A DNA stretch of 64,000 nucleotides from Elusimicrobiota bacterium (GTDB lineage: Bacteria; Elusimicrobiota; Elusimicrobia; Elusimicrobiales; UBA9959). The notes under the pieces were generated by a model. It had not been told where the DNA came from, made no database searches, and saw only the letters and a list, made by a program, of their open reading frames with translations. Below, one piece after another: positions 51,336 to 60,306 of this stretch (the stretch's first letter is position 1; every line of letters begins with the position of its first letter). Location: contig JAPLKI010000010.1 of NCBI GenBank assembly GCA_026388155.1, positions 186,001 through 250,000 on the forward strand, written 5' to 3'. Made by a program: the position numbers and the translations under genes.

Positions 51336-51965
51336 CTAATCCCCGAAAAATGATTTTTTTATCCCGTCCAGCATAAACTGCACGGCCGTAGCCGCGAGTA
51401 TAAGCCCCATCAGGCGGGTGGTGATGTTCATGGCGATGGGGTTTATTTTTTTTGCTTTTTTTACCGAAAAATAAAAAGTGTAATAGCTCACAAGACCGAT
51501 AACGGCGAACAGAGTAAAAAGTATCAGGTCGTAGGCTAAATTTTTGGCTTTTGACTCAAGCAGGATAGCCGTGGTAATGGCGCCGGGGCCGGACAGCATG
51601 GGTATGGCGAGCGGGGTTATGGAAATGTCGTCCTTGGCTATACCCTCGTTTTTTTCCTCCTCGGTTTCCTGCACTTCCGAACGCTTGGCGCGCAAACTGT
51701 CCAAAGCCACTAAAAGAAGCAAAAGCCCTCCCGCCAGCTGGAAAGCGGCCAGCGTTATGCCGAAAATCCCGAACAGCCTGTTGCCCGTGGCCGCAAAAAC
51801 CGCAAGCACCCCTGTGGCCGTAAGGCAGGCGGTGCGCGCCATTCTAAGGCGCTCCGTCTCCGTGTTAGTGGGGGTCATGGCCAAAAAGGCCGGCACCGCC
51901 GCCAGGGGGTTTACTATGGCGAACAGCGAGCCCGCGCTCATAAGAGTGAATTCCATTACGGTCAT
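51336..51965 (-). CDS. MarC-family integral membrane protein
   Basis: 209 residues, six hydrophobic segments. Starts MTVMEFTLMSAGSLFAIVNPLAAVPAFLAM, with the family N-P in the first segment; later LLLVALDSLRA, TPLAIPMLSGPGAITTAIL. The biochemical role of MarC proteins is unresolved; antibiotic resistance was proposed and withdrawn. The long frame start upstream is not used: a minus-strand TATACT lies 16 bases before the ATG. Convergent with the kinase. Confidence 0.88.
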   Translation of the reverse strand: MTVMEFTLMSAGSLFAIVNPLAAVPAFLAMTPTNTETERLRMARTACLTATGVLAVFAATGNRLFGIFGITLAAFQLAGGLLLLLVALDSLRAKRSEVQETEEEKNEGIAKDDISITPLAIPMLSGPGAITTAILLESKAKNLAYDLILFTLFAVIGLVSYYTFYFSVKKAKKINPIAMNITTRLMGLILAATAVQFMLDGIKKSFFGD

Positions 51966-52132
51966 AACGGCAAATAGTATATTAAAAAAAGACCGGCAGA
52001 TAAACTCCGGGGTTCGTTTGGGTATATCGTTATTTCGCGGATAAAAAGAGTAAAATCCAGGGGAGCTAGTAAGAGTGAAACTGCTGCGAAGGGGAAAAAT
52101 CAACTGAATTTGTCGGGCCAAGCCGTCCGCCG

Positions 52133-53092
52133 TCAGCGCGTATGCGCTTTCCGGGCGTTTACGGTGCTTTTAAGCTCCGTTTTTCCGACCAGCCGGGAAA
52201 TGAGAGGGGCTGCTTCGGTTTCAGCTTTTTTCCGTTCCGATTTGTTCAGTTTGGAGGCCGTCTTTTTCAGGAGTTCGTCGAACCTGGGCTGGTATTCCTT
52301 TCTGGTAAGCACATAGAGCCATTTGTAAGCCTGCGCCGCGTCTGGCGGAACCAGTCTTTTCCCATTATACTCTTCTATCCCCAGATGCGCTTTCGCCAGG
52401 TAGAACATGGCGATGGCGGAGCCTTTTTCCGAGCCTTTTAAAAGCCAGTCTCCGGCTTTGGCGTATTCCCCGCGGACTTCATATATGCCGGAGATGTAAT
52501 ACGCCGCGTCCGGTTGGCCGAACTCAAAGGCTTTCAGGAATAGCTGCAGGGCCTTTTCCTCGTCCCTGTTCAGGCCTGGACCGCCAAGGTAATATAATCT
52601 CGCGAGTTTGAATGCCGGGTCTGGAAGGGAGGAGGCTTCCGCCGCTTTGGCGTACCATTTTGCCGCCTCGGCGTAGTTTTCGCCAAGGCTTTTTCCGTTC
52701 AGATAGGCGTCCGCCAGTTTTTCCATGCCCTCGGAGTTGCCGGAATTGGCCGCCTTCAGATACCAGTCAAAAGCCTTTTTTTCGTCTTTTTCCGCGCCCT
52801 GCCCCAGGGCGTACATATCCCCCAGCCTCACGCAGGCGGCGTAATTGCCATGGCCCGCCGCCCGGCTGAACCACTCCAGAGCCTTTCCATAATCCCTGGG
52901 GGCGCCGCCTATGCCCTGATAAAAAGCCAGCCCGGCCGGATATTCTTTTTCCGGCTCTCCGTTCCGGGCCGCTTCCAGCCAGTTAAGATATTCAGGTTTC
53001 GTCCCCGTCTTCCCGGCAGGCGCGGCGCCGGAAGCAGGGGCAAGGAAGGAGAAACAAAGCAGGAGCAAAGCCGCGCGCTTAAAGGTAGTCAT
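52133..53092 (-). CDS. Secreted Sel1-repeat protein
   Basis: 319 residues with a signal peptide (LLLLCFSFLAPASGA). About five to six Sel1-like repeats follow with the pattern YALGQGAEKDEKKAFDWY and LAKAHLGIEEYNG. A lysine/glutamate-rich C-terminal tail. Sel1 proteins are usually scaffolds for protein interactions, in bacteria often in envelope processes. Not catalytic. The next gene is in the same direction. Confidence 0.85.
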   Translation of the reverse strand: MTTFKRAALLLLCFSFLAPASGAAPAGKTGTKPEYLNWLEAARNGEPEKEYPAGLAFYQGIGGAPRDYGKALEWFSRAAGHGNYAACVRLGDMYALGQGAEKDEKKAFDWYLKAANSGNSEGMEKLADAYLNGKSLGENYAEAAKWYAKAAEASSLPDPAFKLARLYYLGGPGLNRDEEKALQLFLKAFEFGQPDAAYYISGIYEVRGEYAKAGDWLLKGSEKGSAIAMFYLAKAHLGIEEYNGKRLVPPDAAQAYKWLYVLTRKEYQPRFDELLKKTASKLNKSERKKAETEAAPLISRLVGKTELKSTVNARKAHTR

Positions 53093-53122
53093 ATGTGTCC
53101 TCCCGCGTATGGCATCGCGCGC

Positions 53123-54793
53123 TTATTGCTTTATCTCAAAGCACGGCTTCCCGATCATGCCGTTATAGTTCACCATCTGGCCGAACTGGAAATGGCTCCA
53201 GGTGTGGCCATAGTTTAAATTGACGGAGAAGCCGCCTTCCACTATGATCCCGACTTTCCCGCTCACACCGGCGGATCCCCCGAGCGAATCCGAACTGCCG
53301 GACATCCCTTTGCGCATTCTGGCTCCCGATATAAGCCATGTTCCGCTCTTGTCATTCAATGTGCAGGTAACGGTGACTTCCATATCATACTGGTCTCTTT
53401 TTATGCTCTCCTGGAGAAAGACCTCGGGGAAAGCGGGGGTCGGCGGGGTGTCCATCATTCGCGCCCGGTGAGGAAGAACCTGATCGCCGTCGGTTCCGTA
53501 TCCCAGACTGTAATCCGGAACTGTCCCATACACCGCCTCGGTGTTCCAGACAGCGCAGTCTTTTACCGTCACATAGCCCATTTTTCCCCAGCTCCAGGTC
53601 TGCTTATCGCTCCACTTGGAACAGGTCGTTTTTTTAGAGATCTTCTGACCTTTGTCGTCATAGAGCTCTATGCGCCGGGTGCCTTTAAGGATCTGTATAT
53701 TGTAAAGCAGAGACGGAAAAGTGGCCTTGCCCTGGGCGTAAAGCACCTGGCCGTCCCGCACGTATTTTATGCATTCCCCCACAAGTGTGTTGTACTCGCG
53801 GCCCATCCTCTGCATGTTCGCAAGAATGGCCTGGGCCTCCTGCTGCGTAATATTGCCGTTTATCATTTCCCAGGCTTCGCGCACGCTGATCCTGAGCCCG
53901 TCTATCTTCCTGGCGTTCTTTATATATTCGCTGTAAGGTTTGGCAAAAGCTCCATATACCGGGAATTTATCCGGCCAGCTGTCATAACCCACGAAGGTGA
54001 GGTTCGCTCCGTAGTTGGTGTAATACATCTCAGCCTGGTGCCTGATATCCTGTAGGGAACCGGGGGGGCCGGCTTCCGCGGCGCCGCTGCCTATGCCCCG
54101 GGCGCCGGAGGGATTGTCGGCCCGCGGTAAATTACCAATGGAGCCGGGGAGCACGGCTTCCACGGCGCCGTCGCCTGCGCCCCTGGCGCCGAAAGGATTG
54201 CCGGCCAGCAGTGAATTATACGAGGCGGAATTGACTTGCCCGGAGACGGACGGCCCGGGGACGGCATCAGAATAATGCGAAACCGAGGCGGGGTAAACAT
54301 AAGTCTGTTTTTCTCCCTTCCTGTCCACTATTACAAAAAGTCCGTTGTCGGCCCGTTCCGGGGAATACAGGTAAAACACCCAGTTGGCCGCGGCGCTCTC
54401 GCCCCTGTCGGCGTTTTCATCCAGTCCCAGGAGGCTCACAGTCGTGCCGGCGCCGTCCACTTTGCGTGCGTCCCCGGCCCCGGCTTCAGCGATCAGTTTG
54501 GCGAGCGAATTTTTAAGGGCGGCCCTGAACCTTATCGCGCCGCCGGCCGCATTCTCCTGGCTAGCCGCTTCTTCATGGGAAACCAGCACGCTTATATTCC
54601 TGAGCCCCAATTCAACGAGAATGTCGGCGAAAGGACGGTCCGCTACGGGGGAAGGATAATTTACTATTTCCGTTCCCGCTGTACTTCCGGCCAGGATATT
54701 GAAAGAGGTCCGCTTCGCCGATTCCGAAGCATCGCACGGGAGGTTATAGCAAACTCCGGACAGGATTATAGTCAATACGATGGTTTTTTTCAT
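53123..54793 (-). CDS. Large secreted protein, unknown, with internal repeat
   Basis: 556 residues with a signal peptide (TIVLTIILSGVCYNLPC). An N-terminal domain to about 180, then two tandem copies of a 26-residue unit (AGNPFGARGAGDGAVEAVLP and NPSGARGIGSGAAEAGPP), then a C-terminal half with Cys pairs (CSKWSDKQTWSWGKMG, VTCTLNDKSG). Ends GKPCFEIKQ. I do not recognise the family. Probably extracytoplasmic and structural or binding. Confidence 0.6.
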   Translation of the reverse strand: MKKTIVLTIILSGVCYNLPCDASESAKRTSFNILAGSTAGTEIVNYPSPVADRPFADILVELGLRNISVLVSHEEAASQENAAGGAIRFRAALKNSLAKLIAEAGAGDARKVDGAGTTVSLLGLDENADRGESAAANWVFYLYSPERADNGLFVIVDRKGEKQTYVYPASVSHYSDAVPGPSVSGQVNSASYNSLLAGNPFGARGAGDGAVEAVLPGSIGNLPRADNPSGARGIGSGAAEAGPPGSLQDIRHQAEMYYTNYGANLTFVGYDSWPDKFPVYGAFAKPYSEYIKNARKIDGLRISVREAWEMINGNITQQEAQAILANMQRMGREYNTLVGECIKYVRDGQVLYAQGKATFPSLLYNIQILKGTRRIELYDDKGQKISKKTTCSKWSDKQTWSWGKMGYVTVKDCAVWNTEAVYGTVPDYSLGYGTDGDQVLPHRARMMDTPPTPAFPEVFLQESIKRDQYDMEVTVTCTLNDKSGTWLISGARMRKGMSGSSDSLGGSAGVSGKVGIIVEGGFSVNLNYGHTWSHFQFGQMVNYNGMIGKPCFEIKQ

Positions 54794-54955
54794 GGTTTTT
54801 CCTTGTCTTCGTAAACCGGAAATCCGTTCTTATATACAAAGTATACCGCGCGCGACAGAAAAGTAAAAGAGACTAAAGGGTAATAAATCCCGGAAAAAGG
54901 GCCTATGTTACAAGTAGGCCGCGGCAATTGCTTTTTCTGGAATCGCCATGCGGAT

Positions 54956-54985
54956 TTGTAAGGCGGAATTTATAAGCGGTATAAT
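54956..54985 (+). promoter_or_regulatory. Candidate promoter of tdh
   Basis: TTGTAA (54956-54961), 18 bases, TATAAT (54980-54985), 70 bases before the tdh ATG. Confidence 0.55.
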
Positions 54986-55054
54986 GTGAATCGGGCTGTG
55001 AGTTTCAGAAATATGCGGTCCGCTGCCCCGAATTAACGTTTTTTGGGAGAAATT

Positions 55055-56086
55055 ATGAAAGCTATCGTTAAAAAATATCGTGAAAAAGGTCTTTGGCTTG
55101 AAGATGTCCCTAAACCGGAGCCGGGGGACAACGAAGTCCTGATAAAAATAAAACAGACCGCTATCTGCGGCACCGATATACATATTTACCAGTGGAACGA
55201 CTGGGCCCAGAAAACCATACCTGTCCCCATGCACGTGGGGCACGAATTCGTGGGCGTAATAGAGGCGCTGGGAAAAAATGTTAAAGGACACACTATCGGC
55301 GAGCGGGTTTCGGGCGAGGGACACATAGTCTGCGGCCATTGCCGCAACTGCAAGGCCGGCCACAGGCATTTGTGCATAAATACCAGAGGTGTTGGCGTTA
55401 ACCGCCCCGGCGCTTTCGCGGAGTATCTGTCCATGCCGGCCGAAAATGTTTTCCCGCTTCCGGACGATATTTCAGACGACGAGGCTTCAATACTCGATCC
55501 CCTCGGCAACGCCGTGCATACGGCGCTTTCTTTCGACCTGGTGGGGGAGGATGTTCTGATCACCGGAGCGGGCCCCATAGGCATAATGGGCGCCGCCATT
55601 GCCATGCATGTGGGCGCGCGCCATGTGGTTATAACCGACCTGAACGATTACCGCCTTGAGCTGGCAAAAAAACTGGGCGTAAAAAATGTGGTGGATGTGC
55701 GCAAAGAGAAACTCCCGGATGTTATGCGGCGCCTTAAAATGACGGAGGGCTTTGATGTCGGCCTTGAAATGTCCGGCAGTCCCTCGGCTTTCAACGATAT
55801 GATAGCCTCTGTCAAAATGGGGGCCAAAATCGGGCTGCTCGGCATATTGCCGCCTAATACCACCATCCCCTGGGGAACCGTTATTTTCAAGGCCCTGCTG
55901 ATGAAATGTATTTATGGCAGAGAAATGTTCGAGACCTGGTATAAGATGTGCGCCATGCTTCAAAGCGGGCTTGATATCAAACCCATAATCACCCACCGCT
56001 TTCCGGTGGAGCGCTTCAAGGAAGGCTTTGATATTATGGCCTCAGGCGATTCAGGGAAGATAATTTTAGACTGGAGCAAGCTTTGA
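55055..56086 (+). CDS. tdh: L-threonine 3-dehydrogenase
   Basis: 343 residues. Zinc MDR enzyme oxidising threonine to 2-amino-3-ketobutyrate with [20 protein letters not shown] (catalytic Zn Cys and the WNDWAQ signature of Tdh), [27 protein letters not shown] (structural Zn) and [13 protein letters not shown] (NAD). The ATG at 55055 after GGGAGA is used; a TTG 12 bases earlier is not. No kbl next door. A perfect 11-base stem (AGCTTTGAGCC/GGCTCAAAGCT) overlaps its stop. Confidence 0.95.
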   Translation: MKAIVKKYREKGLWLEDVPKPEPGDNEVLIKIKQTAICGTDIHIYQWNDWAQKTIPVPMHVGHEFVGVIEALGKNVKGHTIGERVSGEGHIVCGHCRNCKAGHRHLCINTRGVGVNRPGAFAEYLSMPAENVFPLPDDISDDEASILDPLGNAVHTALSFDLVGEDVLITGAGPIGIMGAAIAMHVGARHVVITDLNDYRLELAKKLGVKNVVDVRKEKLPDVMRRLKMTEGFDVGLEMSGSPSAFNDMIASVKMGAKIGLLGILPPNTTIPWGTVIFKALLMKCIYGREMFETWYKMCAMLQSGLDIKPIITHRFPVERFKEGFDIMASGDSGKIILDWSKL

Positions 56087-56103
56087 GCCGTCGGCTCAAA
56101 GCT
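56079..56103 (+). terminator. Hairpin overlapping the tdh stop codon
   Basis: AGCTTTGAGCC-GTC-GGCTCAAAGCT, perfect 11 bp, contains the TGA. No T run follows, so it may only attenuate or protect mRNA ends. Confidence 0.5.
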
Positions 56104-56119
56104 GTCGCGAGACTGAATA

Positions 56120-56617
56120 ATGGATTATCATTGCGGTTTTGACAAGCTCTGCGAAGCGCTTAAAGGCTCGGGGGCGCTTCTCGTGGTTTTGGATGACAAG
56201 AAGCGCCTCAACGTCATGACCATCGGCTGGGCGCAAACAGGCGTTATCTGGGGCAGGCCCGTAATGACCGTGCTGGTTCGCCCTTCCCGCTATACGCATG
56301 AGCTTCTTGAGAATGCGCGCTATTTCGCGGTTTGCGTTCCGGCAGCCGGCGCCTGGAAAAAGGAACTTGCTTTTTGCGGCTCAAAGTCGGGCCGGGAACA
56401 TGACAAACTGCGCGCCTGCGCGTTTAAAACCAGAGACGGCTCAAAGCCGGGCGTTAAGCTTATAGAAGGCGCGGCGCTCTCTTATGAGTGCGAAATTCTT
56501 TCCAGGGCCGAAATGCCGTCCTCGGCTCTGCCGAGGGAGATAAGGAAACAATATTATCCCGCCGGCGACTCGCATACGCTTTATTTCGGCGAAATAATTA
56601 AAATCCGGAAGGCCTGA
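56120..56617 (+). CDS. Flavin-reductase-like FMN-binding protein
   Basis: 165 residues, split-barrel FMN domain. NVMTIGWAQTGVIWGRPVMTVLVRPSRYTHELL and FAVCVPAAGAW are the family phrases; SKSGREHDKL and LSYECEIL close the barrel. Reduces flavin or binds FMN. No partner gene is nearby except the tdh pair. The short gap after tdh suggests co-transcription. Confidence 0.8.
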   Translation: MDYHCGFDKLCEALKGSGALLVVLDDKKRLNVMTIGWAQTGVIWGRPVMTVLVRPSRYTHELLENARYFAVCVPAAGAWKKELAFCGSKSGREHDKLRACAFKTRDGSKPGVKLIEGAALSYECEILSRAEMPSSALPREIRKQYYPAGDSHTLYFGEIIKIRKA

Positions 56618-57889
56618 ATGGAACTGCTGAAAAAAACATTTTTAATTTCGCTTATGGTTTCTTTATCCGCCTGCGGCCTTGCCCGGGAAAAGGCCGCGGT
56701 GTATTATCTTTCAAAGGCGGAAAAGATCATCTCTGAAAAAAGCGCCGCTCCGGCCGATATTGAAGAGGCATACGGTTTTATAGATAAAGCCCTTTCCAAA
56801 GCGCCGGATTCGGAAAGGGCGCTGGCCCTGCTTGAAGAGTTGAGTGAGAATGCCTACAAAAGCGGCTTTGAACGCGGCGGCGAATTTGAAACCGCGATAC
56901 TAAAAAAAACCGTAAAGGCCAGCGCGGACAACTGGCAGGCAGCCATGGCCCTTATAACAGTTCTGGGCGAAAGGGGCGATGTGCCTTCCATAAGGGAGCT
57001 TTCCCTTTTGCTTGAAACCCGCTCGTCTTCCGGCACAGTCGCGGAAAGCGCCATAAGCCCGCGACAGGCCGGTGTCACGCCTTCCGCGCTCTACAATTCC
57101 CGCCTGCTTTTGCTGAGCTGCTACTCGGCGCTTGCCTCCTGGCTTGAAGCGGACGGATTCCTGGCCCTTAATAAAGACGCCGAGCGCCTGGAAAGGAACG
57201 CCTCCCACTATGTTGCGGTCATTGAAAAGATAAAGGCGCTTAAAACCGGGCTTGAAAAAGAGGAGGCCGAGTCCCCGGAACTTAAAAAAAACGCTCCGCC
57301 AAATATCCTTTCTTCCGCCGAGATCACTTCGGCGGATGCCCTTAAAAACAGCGCGGAGGCTGAAAAGATAAAAAATACGGTGGACCAGCTGGCGCGGGAC
57401 GCGGGGTTCAAAAAAGCGCTTGAACTTACGGTGGAAGGCAATAAAGCGCTGGTTAATAAAGACTACCCCCGGGCCAGGGCTTTTTATCAGGGGGCGCTCG
57501 GCAATTATCCGGATTTTATCGACGCGCGCAAGCAGCAGGTGGAGGCGGATTTCCAGGAAGGGGCGAGCCTTGCCATAGTAAATGAAAACCGCCCGGCCGC
57601 GCGGGCGCTTCTTTTAAAAGCGTATCAGGGAAGTTCTCAGGTTATAGCGGCTGGGCTGGAAAAAGGCAACCGCATGCCTTTTGTGGGCGCCGATAAATTC
57701 ATGAGCGAGATCTACGCGCTCAGGGCGGCTGTCATTTCCGCCTTTGGCGCCGTGGGAAAACCCGATCCCAGGCGAAAAGCGCGCATGGAAAAGGACCTTA
57801 AAGAGGCGCTGGATTCTGCGGTCAAATTCAACCCGGACAACAGGATCGCGCGCGAACTTCTTGAGCGCTACGCGAAAGAAGGCTTCTGA
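56618..57889 (+). CDS. TPR-type lipoprotein
   Basis: 423 residues. Signal with lipobox LSACG, so a lipoprotein. Long helical body with TPR-like stretches: EEAYGFIDKALSKAPDSERA, and GNKALVNKDYPRARAFYQGA, LGNYPDFIDARKQQVEADF. Starts one base after the flavin-reductase stop (TGAATG), so coupled. Envelope scaffold, function unknown. The next gene starts two bases after its stop. Confidence 0.75.
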   Translation: MELLKKTFLISLMVSLSACGLAREKAAVYYLSKAEKIISEKSAAPADIEEAYGFIDKALSKAPDSERALALLEELSENAYKSGFERGGEFETAILKKTVKASADNWQAAMALITVLGERGDVPSIRELSLLLETRSSSGTVAESAISPRQAGVTPSALYNSRLLLLSCYSALASWLEADGFLALNKDAERLERNASHYVAVIEKIKALKTGLEKEEAESPELKKNAPPNILSSAEITSADALKNSAEAEKIKNTVDQLARDAGFKKALELTVEGNKALVNKDYPRARAFYQGALGNYPDFIDARKQQVEADFQEGASLAIVNENRPAARALLLKAYQGSSQVIAAGLEKGNRMPFVGADKFMSEIYALRAAVISAFGAVGKPDPRRKARMEKDLKEALDSAVKFNPDNRIARELLERYAKEGF

Positions 57890-57891
57890 AA

Positions 57892-58548
57892 ATGAGGCGG
57901 TCAGGTAAAACTCTTTTAGCGGGCGTTTTTTTATTTTCCTTTAAAATTTTACTTCATGGCCAAAATGAGAATGTGGTCTCGACCGCCGCTGTAAAGGCTC
58001 CATCCGCCCGGCCTGATGAAAGCCCGCTTATGCTTAATATATCAAAGGACGCCCGCGATTCAAGGGTGGCGCTGGATTATTCCCTGAGGTGGGATTTTTC
58101 CGATTTGCGCGGTTTCAGGCCCGGCGTAAAAACTCTGTATTACCTCTTTAAGAGCGCTTCTTCCTGGGACATAACGGAAAATACCAGGCTTAAATATTAC
58201 GGCTTTAAAACCAATCCCTGGCGGGTGTTTATCGCCAAAGAACGGTTGGAGCAGTCCGCTCCAGCCGGGGCTTTGGGGGCCGGCGCCGGCGGACCGCCGG
58301 CTGAGTACAAAAAACGCCTGCGGCTTTCCCTTTCGCCGCTGGTGGATGATTTTGAACGGGATCTTGACGAAAATTTACGGGACGCTCTGCTTAACGCTTC
58401 ATTTAAAGGCGCGTCGCCGCAATGGTCCAAAATAAGCGAAAAAGATAAAAAAGTGTTTTTCAGGGATGTATTGTCGCTTGGAGTCTGGGATACGCCCCTG
58501 CCCCTGATCAACGAAGGCAAAGAAAGCCTTGAGTATATCAGTAAATAA
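57892..58548 (+). CDS. Secreted protein of unknown function
   Basis: 218 residues with a signal peptide (TLLAGVFLFSFKILLHG). A beta-rich start (VALDYSLRWDFSDLRGFRPG, YLFKSASSWDITENTRL) and a Gly/Ala-rich linker (GALGAGAGGPP), then a helical end with many Asp/Lys. No family recognised. Coupled to the lipoprotein gene before it, so probably part of the same envelope complex. Confidence 0.55.
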   Translation: MRRSGKTLLAGVFLFSFKILLHGQNENVVSTAAVKAPSARPDESPLMLNISKDARDSRVALDYSLRWDFSDLRGFRPGVKTLYYLFKSASSWDITENTRLKYYGFKTNPWRVFIAKERLEQSAPAGALGAGAGGPPAEYKKRLRLSLSPLVDDFERDLDENLRDALLNASFKGASPQWSKISEKDKKVFFRDVLSLGVWDTPLPLINEGKESLEYISK

Positions 58549-58555
58549 GCCGCAT

Positions 58556-58600
58556 GCTGCCCGCGCCATAAGCCGCAAGCCATCGGCTATAAGGAATTCC
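58556..58600 (+). repeat. Heptad-arm repeat between the secreted and membrane genes
   Basis: GCCATAAGCCGCAAGCCATC with GGCTATAAGGAATTCC. Same words as at 21.8 and 41.7 kb. Confidence 0.5.
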
Positions 58601-58663
58601 AGATCTCAATCCTGCAGGGTGAAACTTACAATAGCGGCCCTTATGTTGCCTACAGATAAATCC

Positions 58664-60184
58664 ATGAAGCGCGGCAAAAGGTTCGCTCTGGCAGCTCTGG
58701 CGATATCCGTCCTGGTTGTCGCTTACGTGCATTACCAACTTCTAAGAGCGGCTCCCGACCCTGAATTGTTTCCTGACTCCGAAGGGTATCTCGCGCCTGT
58801 CTTGGAGAGTATATTTCATGGAAGGTTCGCATTAACGTCAATCCGAACCCCCGGTTATTCCCTTTTCCTCTTGACGATCCTGAACGTTTTCCGCTGGTTG
58901 CCGGCCGTAACGATCTTTCAGCACGCTCTTCTTATTTTAACCGGATGTATAACGGCCCTGATCTCTTATCGGTTCATACGCCCTTCGTATCTCCTGGCGA
59001 TCTTTATCGGAACGCTGACGGCCCTGCTCCCCCGCCCGCTTGCGTCCGCCCAGCAGCTCCTGACCGAAACGCTTTACTCGTTTATCGAGGTGTGTCTGGT
59101 ATTTTCCATCGCAACGGCAAGTAAGTCCGCGGCGGCGAATCGGACGTGGGTCGCTGCAGGGATCCTGTCCGTACTGGCGGCGTTTGTCCGCCCCATCGGA
59201 ACTGGTCTCCTGGTCGCTATTCCTGCGGGTATTCTTACGACAAGAATGGGAAAGAGAACTATCCGGGCGCTTACACTCTGGGTCGTTCCAGTGATGTTTC
59301 TGTCGCTCTCCTGGTGCGCCGTAAACCTTAAACATTTCGGGTTCTGGGGATTTACACAATTTGGAAGTTATGCGCTTTTTGTTAATAACGCCTATTTGCT
59401 GGAACCCGGCCAGGGATCCGCACAAATAAGCGCCCTGCGCACTACGCTGAGGCCGGGAACGCCAGGAGCCGCAGTTGGAAGCAGGGAAGCAGACTGGATG
59501 ACGTACAGCGGAGAAGATTACCTGGCAATTATAGACCGATCCGGGTGCCCGCCGGCACAGCGGGAGCGAATTCTCAGGGATTTGGCGGTTAAGGCAATCG
59601 CCGGCCACCCGTTTAAGTTTCTCCGGGACCAGGTTGTGCATTTCATCTGGTTTATTCTGGAAAGCGGCAAAAGACCACCCGGCCGTTTATCCATTTTATA
59701 TAATTCCGAAGAAAGTCTTAAACGCTATATGGGGTTTTCCTCGGCTCATCCCGAGATCGATCAAATGCTTCAGATTTCCCGCGAATCTCCCGGCCGGTAC
59801 CTTGCGCGGGCTGAACAATTGTCTTCTTACCCTTACGAAAAACGCGGCTATCTTGCCCATGTTTTGTGGCCGCTGACGTGGGTAGAAGAATACCTGCCCG
59901 TGGCCGCATTTTGCCTGGGGCTGTTGGCTGTCTGGAAGAATCGGTCGCCGTTAGCCATTTACCTTCTGTTCATCGCTACCGTGCATATTCTGCTGACGAA
60001 CCTCGGAGGCAGTCGCAGCGGGCGACACGGGGTACCGTTGGAACCTATCTATTTGCTGATGATCATGGCGGCTGCGCAAAGAGATAATGATCAGAGGCTG
60101 CAGACCCGCTTCCGGCCGGCGGCTAAAACAAACAAGTACCCGGCTTCCTGCCTGCCCGAAAAACCGCCGGTCATGGGGGGATAA
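58664..60184 (+). CDS. Multi-pass membrane protein, GT-C-type glycosyltransferase-like
   Basis: 506 residues from ATG 58664 (58643 is an alternative). About ten hydrophobic segments. The first loop holds PDSEGYLAPVLESI and RTPGYSLFLLTIL, the acidic-residue pattern of GT-C lipid-linked sugar transferases, followed by LTALLPRPLASAQQLLTETLY. The last third is short of hydrophobic segments (IIDRSGCPPAQRERILRDLA, then QVVHFIWFILESG). Donor and acceptor unknown. The longer open frame upstream runs through the repeat and is not used. No TPRs, unlike the next two. Confidence 0.6.
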   Translation: MKRGKRFALAALAISVLVVAYVHYQLLRAAPDPELFPDSEGYLAPVLESIFHGRFALTSIRTPGYSLFLLTILNVFRWLPAVTIFQHALLILTGCITALISYRFIRPSYLLAIFIGTLTALLPRPLASAQQLLTETLYSFIEVCLVFSIATASKSAAANRTWVAAGILSVLAAFVRPIGTGLLVAIPAGILTTRMGKRTIRALTLWVVPVMFLSLSWCAVNLKHFGFWGFTQFGSYALFVNNAYLLEPGQGSAQISALRTTLRPGTPGAAVGSREADWMTYSGEDYLAIIDRSGCPPAQRERILRDLAVKAIAGHPFKFLRDQVVHFIWFILESGKRPPGRLSILYNSEESLKRYMGFSSAHPEIDQMLQISRESPGRYLARAEQLSSYPYEKRGYLAHVLWPLTWVEEYLPVAAFCLGLLAVWKNRSPLAIYLLFIATVHILLTNLGGSRSGRHGVPLEPIYLLMIMAAAQRDNDQRLQTRFRPAAKTNKYPASCLPEKPPVMGG

Positions 60185-60269
60185 AATTCATGAAAACGCC
60201 TCCACTTTTGCTACTATACACGTAGTGGATCGCTTTTTGCAAAGATAATAACTTTTGTATAGCGCAATT

Positions 60270-60275
60270 TATAAT
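60270..60275 (+). promoter_or_regulatory. Possible -10 of the next gene
   Basis: TATAAT 32 bases before the ATG at 60307; no convincing -35. A CCACT/AGTGG inverted pair lies at about 60203-60230. Confidence 0.35.
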
Positions 60276-60306
60276 AAACCCGGTTCCGTATCAGCGCATC
60301 AAGCTT

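Noticed and set aside
54908-55369. 153-codon minus frame opposite tdh
   Set aside because: Antisense of a strongly conserved gene; no family pattern.
2301-58600. CRISPR array
   Set aside because: The repeats are seven-base words in hairpin arms, not 23-40-base direct repeats with spacers, and no cas gene is seen.
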